From: Adineta ricciae
Lineage: Eukaryota > Rotifera > Eurotatoria > Adinetida > Adinetidae
Direction: 5' to 3'
DNA: 64,000 nt
NCBI GenBank assembly: GCA_905250025.1
Contig: CAJNOJ010000130.1
Location: 1 to 64,000 of the forward strand
Shown: one piece after another, positions 59,429-64,000 of the stretch
How positions within the stretch are numbered: the first letter of the stretch is position 1
How the letters are laid out: each line of letters begins with the position of its first letter
Notes under the pieces: generated by a model
What the model was told of the DNA's origin: nothing
Database searches by the model: none
What the model saw: the letters and a program-made list of their open reading frames with translations, nothing else
Position numbers and translations under genes: made by a program

Positions 59429-60226
59429 ATGTCTGGATTAAGATTGGAAATTCCTGATGATCATGATTATCCCGCCGCAGATTACATGATCATTTGGCTT
59501 GATGATCATATCGGTCAACCAGATCAATATGAAGTAATGAAAAAAGCATTCACGAGCAACATCGATTCTCGCCATCAGACTGTAACAAATTTAACCAATA
59601 AAGATTATACCTACCTTATCGGTGCTCAAAATCCCACGCACATCGAACTCGCTGATATTCCAATGCTTCTACTAGCATTTGATAACCCTCTGACATGTTA
59701 CGACGCATTCGAGGAAAACAAAGACAGACGTATTTATTTTATTACCTCTGGAACTTTGGGCAAACATATTATACCTAGGCTCATTGAAAATCATACGCAT
59801 CTATTCAAAGATCCGATTACAAAAAAGCCTTATTCTTCGATGTATATTTTCTGTGGAAACACTGCGCATCACATGGATTGGTTAATGGACTATGTAGAAC
59901 ATTTGCAGACATTTAATCATGAGAAGGATTTATTGACTCGTCTAATACGCGATGTTGCTATGAATTTTATTGAACAAAGTGAATATTCTCTCAAGCAAGC
60001 TCTTGCTCGATATAAACAATCGAAGAAAGTGTTGAATCGCTACTTGCAAATGAATGAACCTTGTAGAAAAGATCTGGAACACGTCGAACGACGGATTGCG
60101 GCAATAGAAAAGATCATAAATCCAAATAAATCCGATGCTTATGCACAAACTGACGATATTTCCGATAATACAACGAACGACAATGAAGAAGTAGAAGATC
60201 TACGTTTAAGTGAAGCATGTAGCTAA
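59429..60226 (+). CDS. Stand-alone 'W-L-D / YVFC' domain protein 2
   Basis: Intronless, 265 residues. Closest to paralogue 1: MIIWLDDHIGQPDQYEVMKK, MLLLAFDNPLTCYDAFEENK, RRIYFITSGTLGKHIIP, SSMYIFCGNTAHHMDWLMDY and HEKDLLTRLIRDVAMNF fall at matching places. The C-terminal part is helical (LARYKQSKKVLNRYLQM; LEHVERRIAAIEKII) followed by an acidic, Asn/Asp-rich tail. It lacks the ART and TPR parts. Same strand and similar spacing as its neighbours point to tandem duplication. Function unknown. Confidence 0.75.
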   Translation: MSGLRLEIPDDHDYPAADYMIIWLDDHIGQPDQYEVMKKAFTSNIDSRHQTVTNLTNKDYTYLIGAQNPTHIELADIPMLLLAFDNPLTCYDAFEENKDRRIYFITSGTLGKHIIPRLIENHTHLFKDPITKKPYSSMYIFCGNTAHHMDWLMDYVEHLQTFNHEKDLLTRLIRDVAMNFIEQSEYSLKQALARYKQSKKVLNRYLQMNEPCRKDLEHVERRIAAIEKIINPNKSDAYAQTDDISDNTTNDNEEVEDLRLSEACS

Positions 60227-60666
60227 ACAGACATGTTTTACTCTGAGTGCATTCTGTCATGTCTGCAACGGGTATTTTCATATGCGATAAAATATTGTTT
60301 TTTTTTGTAAAATTTCGATCCGCGATGACGTTTCAAATTCGATTATTTCGATAGCCAAGGAATAAAAACTTCCTCGACGCTGTCGATTGTAATACGAGAA
60401 ATAACAAATGCATCCTTATACGTGCATTTAAGTTTTAACAAAAGCAGCCTCTATTCAACGTTTTTTTTTATCGAGTACGCCCACACATGCGTTTTACGCT
60501 TGATCGTAAAGACGATTTTTCTTCAAATAAATACTTGTTTTTCTCCCTTCCTTTCCTTGTTTTTCTTCGACATGTGATGTTCTTAGCGATAATTTAGATC
60601 ACATAACATATAGTTAGTTTCACAACTATCTGACGTAATATTCTATTCCTAGATCCAGAAATTTCG
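60227..60666. other. Spacer between paralogues 2 and 3
   Basis: Contains AATAAA at 60361-60366 (candidate poly(A) signal of paralogue 2) and the shared element at 60527-60539. Confidence 0.45.
60527..60539 (+). promoter_or_regulatory. Shared upstream element ATAAATACTTGTT (copy 2)
   Basis: Identical 13-bp match to 58305-58317, here about 128 bp before the ATG of paralogue 3. Proposed core promoter element common to the gene family. Confidence 0.35.
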
Positions 60667-61386
60667 ATGGCCGAATGGAAAATCTCTGATTTTCAGCCTG
60701 GTTTTGTTATTGCCTGGCTAGATGCCAATATGGGTCAACCGAACAACAATGAAACGAGTAAGAATGAATTAGCCAGCAGCGCCAACTTAAGTTGTACACC
60801 AGCAAATGAACAGTTCGATAATATCAACTACTTAATTCAACAAACCTTCACAGATCTAAGCAATGGACCAGTAAATACTCTGATTAAAGATGTATTACGA
60901 ATGTTTACCGATCGACAACAATGCATTGATTTCGTTAGACAAAGCTTAACAGTAGGGAAAAAAGTATTTCTAATCGTGTCTGGTTCAATAGGTGCCCCGG
61001 TTGTTCGTGAATTGTATCGACAGTTAACTGGTTGTATTTATGTGTTTTGTGGAGACAGAAATGCACATCCATGGACTGACGAATACTCGCAACATCTGGA
61101 AGTATACGATGACGAATTAGGAGTGTTCGCAAATGTGCTATCAGATATCGGCATATATTATTTGCAAAAACATGGTGAAGAAACATGCAGTGCGATAGAT
61201 GCGATTAGATATCTTCATTGGGCTCGACAGTTTTTCTACAGAGCTCGTAGATTGGATGGTGCCAAAAGAGAAGAATATATCCAAATGGTAGACGATGCAA
61301 TTCAAGAGCGGCAAAACTCCCTTCCAAATTACATCGAGTTTGATGATGATAAAATGGACTTCACATCACAAGAAGCAATTGACTGA
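60667..61386 (+). CDS. Stand-alone 'W-L-D / YVFC' domain protein 3
   Basis: Intronless, 239 residues. The domain is recognisable but more diverged: GFVIAWLDANMGQPNNNE, LRMFTDRQQCIDFVRQSL, KKVFLIVSGSIGAPVVREL, GCIYVFCGDRNAHPWTDEYS, and DDELGVFANVLSDIGIYY. The C-terminal helices (AIRYLHWARQFFYRARRL; EEYIQMVDDAIQERQ) match in position the helical tail of the other two. AATAAA at about 61523-61528 could serve as its poly(A) signal. It faces the DJ-1/PfpI gene convergently, 153 bp away. Function unknown. Confidence 0.75.
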   Translation: MAEWKISDFQPGFVIAWLDANMGQPNNNETSKNELASSANLSCTPANEQFDNINYLIQQTFTDLSNGPVNTLIKDVLRMFTDRQQCIDFVRQSLTVGKKVFLIVSGSIGAPVVRELYRQLTGCIYVFCGDRNAHPWTDEYSQHLEVYDDELGVFANVLSDIGIYYLQKHGEETCSAIDAIRYLHWARQFFYRARRLDGAKREEYIQMVDDAIQERQNSLPNYIEFDDDKMDFTSQEAID

Positions 61387-61539
61387 GAATACTGCTTTTA
61401 TATTTTATGAAATTCTCTGTTACTTGCAGACAGAAATCTGTTTTTGACAACCTAATTAGATTCTTCTAGCGTTTGTTTGTTTTTCGTAAAAACTTTACGT
61501 ATCGGAAAACATTGATTTTTGAAATAAAATCAAGCGATG

Positions 61540-62211
61540 CTATTGAGACGATACTTTCCAAATGTCAGAAAAAGGATCCCATTCAGAATCCGTATGTGGT
61601 TCGTATTCCATGACATTGGCTATCTCAGTTGCAATTTTCGGAGAAAAAATAGTCGAAATAAAAGCATAAGTCATATCCATTCCAGCGGCAACACCTGAAC
61701 TTGACCAGATATTACCATCAACTACCCAACGTGCTTTGGGTACCCAATTAACCGTTTCAAATTTTGTTGCCCATGACCAAGAAAACTTGTTTGACGTTGC
61801 TTTCCGTCCATCAAGAATACCGGTTGCAGCGATCGCCGTCGAGCCTGTGCATACTGATAGTAAATATCTGAGTTTAGGGTATTGTTTTTTTATGAATGCG
61901 CCCAGATCATTAAATATTGTTTCGTCACGTAAACCGTATCCACCCGGAACTAATAATATGTCTAAATCAGGAGCATTGTCGTATGTATGTGTAGGCTGCC
62001 ATGCTTCTCCAATGCATTGATACTTTGCGTTTAGCACCAAATCCTTAGGAGGTCTGGTGCTCACCGGATCCATTGTTTTAGCAATGACACTTAATTCAAA
62101 TGGTTGTATGATACTAAGTTGATTGAAGAATTGCATTGGACCAGCTACATCTAAGAGTGCAAATCCTGGGTAGATAGCTATGCCAAGACGAGTAACGTTA
62201 AGGTCGGCCAT
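61540..62211 (-). CDS. DJ-1/PfpI family protein (class I glutamine amidotransferase-like)
   Basis: Intronless, 223 residues from the ATG at 62211. The DJ-1/PfpI fold is clear: RLGIAIYPGFALLDVAGPMQ (beta1 with conserved Asp-x-x-GP), DILLVPGGYGLRDE, LSVCTGSTAIAATGILDGRK (nucleophile elbow with the catalytic-type Cys in V-C-T-G-S), and SSSGVAAGMDMTYAFI. The N-terminal D-V-A-G-P and V-C-T-G-S pattern is that of isonitrile-hydratase-like and fungal/bacterial DJ-1/PfpI proteins rather than animal PARK7. Possible roles include hydratase, glyoxalase or chaperone activity; the substrate cannot be told. Absence of introns and the microbial-type sequence make horizontal origin plausible (inference). Confidence 0.85.
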   Translation of the reverse strand: MADLNVTRLGIAIYPGFALLDVAGPMQFFNQLSIIQPFELSVIAKTMDPVSTRPPKDLVLNAKYQCIGEAWQPTHTYDNAPDLDILLVPGGYGLRDETIFNDLGAFIKKQYPKLRYLLSVCTGSTAIAATGILDGRKATSNKFSWSWATKFETVNWVPKARWVVDGNIWSSSGVAAGMDMTYAFISTIFSPKIATEIANVMEYEPHTDSEWDPFSDIWKVSSQ

Positions 62212-62716
62212 TTTTATAATCAAATGAATGTATTCAAATCAAGTTGTTTTTATCTTTTGTTTCTCCTTTCTATCGATTGCGTCGCACTTATATCGGCTGT
62301 CTACAAATGTCGATCGATAAATAATATGTGGTACCGTAGACAATTAATAATACGCCCTCTCGACCGATATTCCAGAATTGTCTACAGAAGCTAAAGAAAT
62401 TTTCAGACAGATGCTATGCAATGATGAACGGGTCTGCCTACCGACAACGAATAGAAATGAACTGAAATTTAAACACATCAGCTAACGACATCTGCGAGAA
62501 AATTCCTTTTCTTATTTTACATTCCTCTATACTTAATTTCTTAACCTCTCATTCTAGTTATTACGGAATTTCTCTCATCGATAAACAAAATTCTATATGT
62601 ATATATTAGGTAACGACCTCAACGGTTGTCTTGGAATACTACTTACGAATATATGTCTGCTTGTGTCCACTCTTATACACTGACCATTCGTTGAAAGTGA
62701 ACTCTCAAAGCAAACT
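62212..62716. other. Divergent intergenic region
   Basis: AT-rich DNA between the DJ-1/PfpI gene (-) and POC1 (+), right edge of the intronless block. No inverted or direct repeats that would mark an insertion were recognised. Confidence 0.4.
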
Positions 62717-64000
62717 ATGGTTAGAATTGCAATTCAAATATGATTATATAATTCGTTTTTGATATTTCAGGAAGATCCAAAGTTAGAAAAACAATTTAAA
62801 AGCCATCGTAACACGATAACATCATTGCATTTTGCACCGAACACAAAACAACTTGGTAGTTTCGCACAGATTCTCGTACCAATGAATGAAATAACATTTC
62901 GTTTTCTCTCTATTTCAGTATCCGGAAGTTTAGACTCATGTCTGTTCCTTTGGCCATTCAAGTCCCAAGCTCGAGCTTATCGATTTGTTGGTCACAATGT
63001 ACGCAGAAGAAGTGTTGTGAATGTTAAACTGTAAAACTATTGCTTCTTTGTTATAGGATGCTGTGTATTCAGTATGTTTCTCTCCATCGGGTCATTTAGT
63101 TGCATCAGGATCAAAAGATAAAAAAGTTCGGCTGTGGATTCCCAGTGTTAAAGGTGAATCAACTGTGTTCAAAGCTCACACCGGCGCTGTTCGATGTGTT
63201 GATTTTGCTACCGACGGTCAAAGTTTATTGACTTCATCGGAAGACAAGACTATCAAAATATGGACTGTTCATCGACAAAAGTTTCAATTTTCATTAAACC
63301 AACATTCGAACTGGGTTCGTTGCGCTAAATTTTCGCCCGACGGTCGATTAATTGTTAGCTGTAGTGATGATAAAACAGTCAAACTCTGGGATAGAAACAC
63401 CAATGAATGCATGCACACATTCTACGAACCACATGGATTTCTCAATGAAGTTGCCTTCCATCCAAGTGGTACGTGCATCGCCGGAGGTTGCACAGACGCG
63501 AGTGTGAAGATTTGGGACATACGAACAAGAAAACTGATTCAACACTATGCAAGTAAGAAGCCGTTCGATTTGAATTGAACATTGATCTGACTACGCACGA
63601 TGAAAATTAGATCATGTGGCATCGGTGAATAGTATCGCTTTTCATCCGAATGGAAATTATCTCCTAACAGCATCCAGTGATGCTACTTTGAAAATTTTCG
63701 ATCTACTCGAAGGACGCCTTATTTATACATTACATGGTCATCAGGTTAGTCACAAATTCACTTTGACATATCTTCATGGTAAATATTGGCTATTCTAATT
63801 AGGGACCAGCGATGACTGTTGCCTTTTCGAAACAAGGTGATTATTTCGCTTCTGGTGGTCAAGATCAGCAAGTATGTTACTGTGATAGGAACTTTTTCTA
63901 GAATCTCTTCTTTTAGGTATTAGTCTGGAAAACAAACTTCGATGTATCTTCTTCCACTCATGAATTGAACAGTAATAGATATACAACTAGTGCAGACTAT
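62717..64000 (+). CDS. POC1: POC1 centriolar WD40 protein (3' end cut by window)
   Basis: Exons: 62717-62719 (start codon only, proposed), 62771-62855, 62919-62998, 63057-63552, 63611-63744, 63803-63871, 63917-64000 and beyond. The seven WD repeats follow POC1A/B closely: [171 protein letters not shown], and VLVWKTNFD. The disordered linker and C-terminal coiled coil of POC1 should lie beyond 64000. POC1 is required for centriole integrity and basal-body stability. The start is inferred from ATG directly followed by a GTTAG donor, giving M-E-D-P-K like the vertebrate proteins. Confidence 0.92.

Noticed and set aside
60935..61186. Minus-strand ORF within paralogue 3
   Set aside because: Antisense shadow of a gene with clear conserved motifs on the plus strand.

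Overview
This window is nuclear DNA of an invertebrate animal, most likely a bdelloid rotifer (Adineta/Rotaria type). It is AT-rich and gene-dense on both strands. Most genes are cut by many very short GT-AG introns (about 45-65 bp). The gene set is metazoan: centriole and cilium proteins, a P2X channel, a rhodopsin-like GPCR, nucleoporins and GalNAc-transferase. An ADP-ribosyltransferase fused to kinesin-light-chain-like TPRs and a run of intronless genes are both typical of bdelloids. The species assignment is inference. No rRNA, tRNA, CRISPR array or intact transposon was recognised. Exon coordinates were assigned by eye from splice consensus and reading frame, so single boundaries may be off by a base or more.

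Layout. 1.1-3.6 kb (+): DNA-binding protein with a transposase/paired-like helix-turn-helix and two CxxC...H zinc-finger-like motifs. 4.65-5.96 kb (-): NHL-repeat protein with a hydrophobic tail. 6.6-7.9 kb (+): CFAP96. 8.1-9.0 kb (-): guanylate kinase. 9.3-9.9 kb (-): BUD31 splicing factor. 10.1-13.8 kb (-): Nup153-like FG nucleoporin. 15.45-23.6 kb (+): the 27-exon centriolar protein C2CD3. 24.2-24.8 kb (+): a short coiled-coil gene resembling only the C-terminus of CEP290. 25.0-27.6 kb (-): P2X receptor. 27.6-30.1 kb: no gene seen. 30.1-34.2 kb (-): an RRM-coiled-coil protein, a small coiled-coil protein and a proline-rich unknown. 34.3-37.0 kb (+): ARMC9. 37.1-39.45 kb (-): mitochondrial helicase DDX28. 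39.5-47.5 kb (-): a roughly 2,400-residue NO VEIN/sacsin-type ATPase ending in a DUF3883 nuclease-like domain. 47.7-50.0 kb (-): GalNAc-transferase. 50.6-52.3 kb (-): SEH1. 52.9-53.9 kb (+): GPCR. 54.1-55.1 kb (-): TPMT-like methyltransferase.

55.7-62.2 kb is different: five consecutive intronless genes. The first is an ART-TPR protein. The next three are tandem genes encoding stand-alone relatives of its N-terminal domain. The fifth is a DJ-1/PfpI protein on the opposite strand. I consider the shared domain (called here the 'W-L-D / YVFC domain') and its stand-alone copies the best candidate for an undescribed system: possibly adaptor or decoy partners of the ART effector. From 62.7 kb to the window end (+) lies POC1, a centriolar WD40 protein, cut by the window edge.

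Most neighbours look like independent housekeeping genes. Five of them (CFAP96, C2CD3, the CEP290-like gene, ARMC9, POC1) act in centrioles or cilia. The functional link I infer most readily is between the ART-TPR gene and its three domain paralogues.
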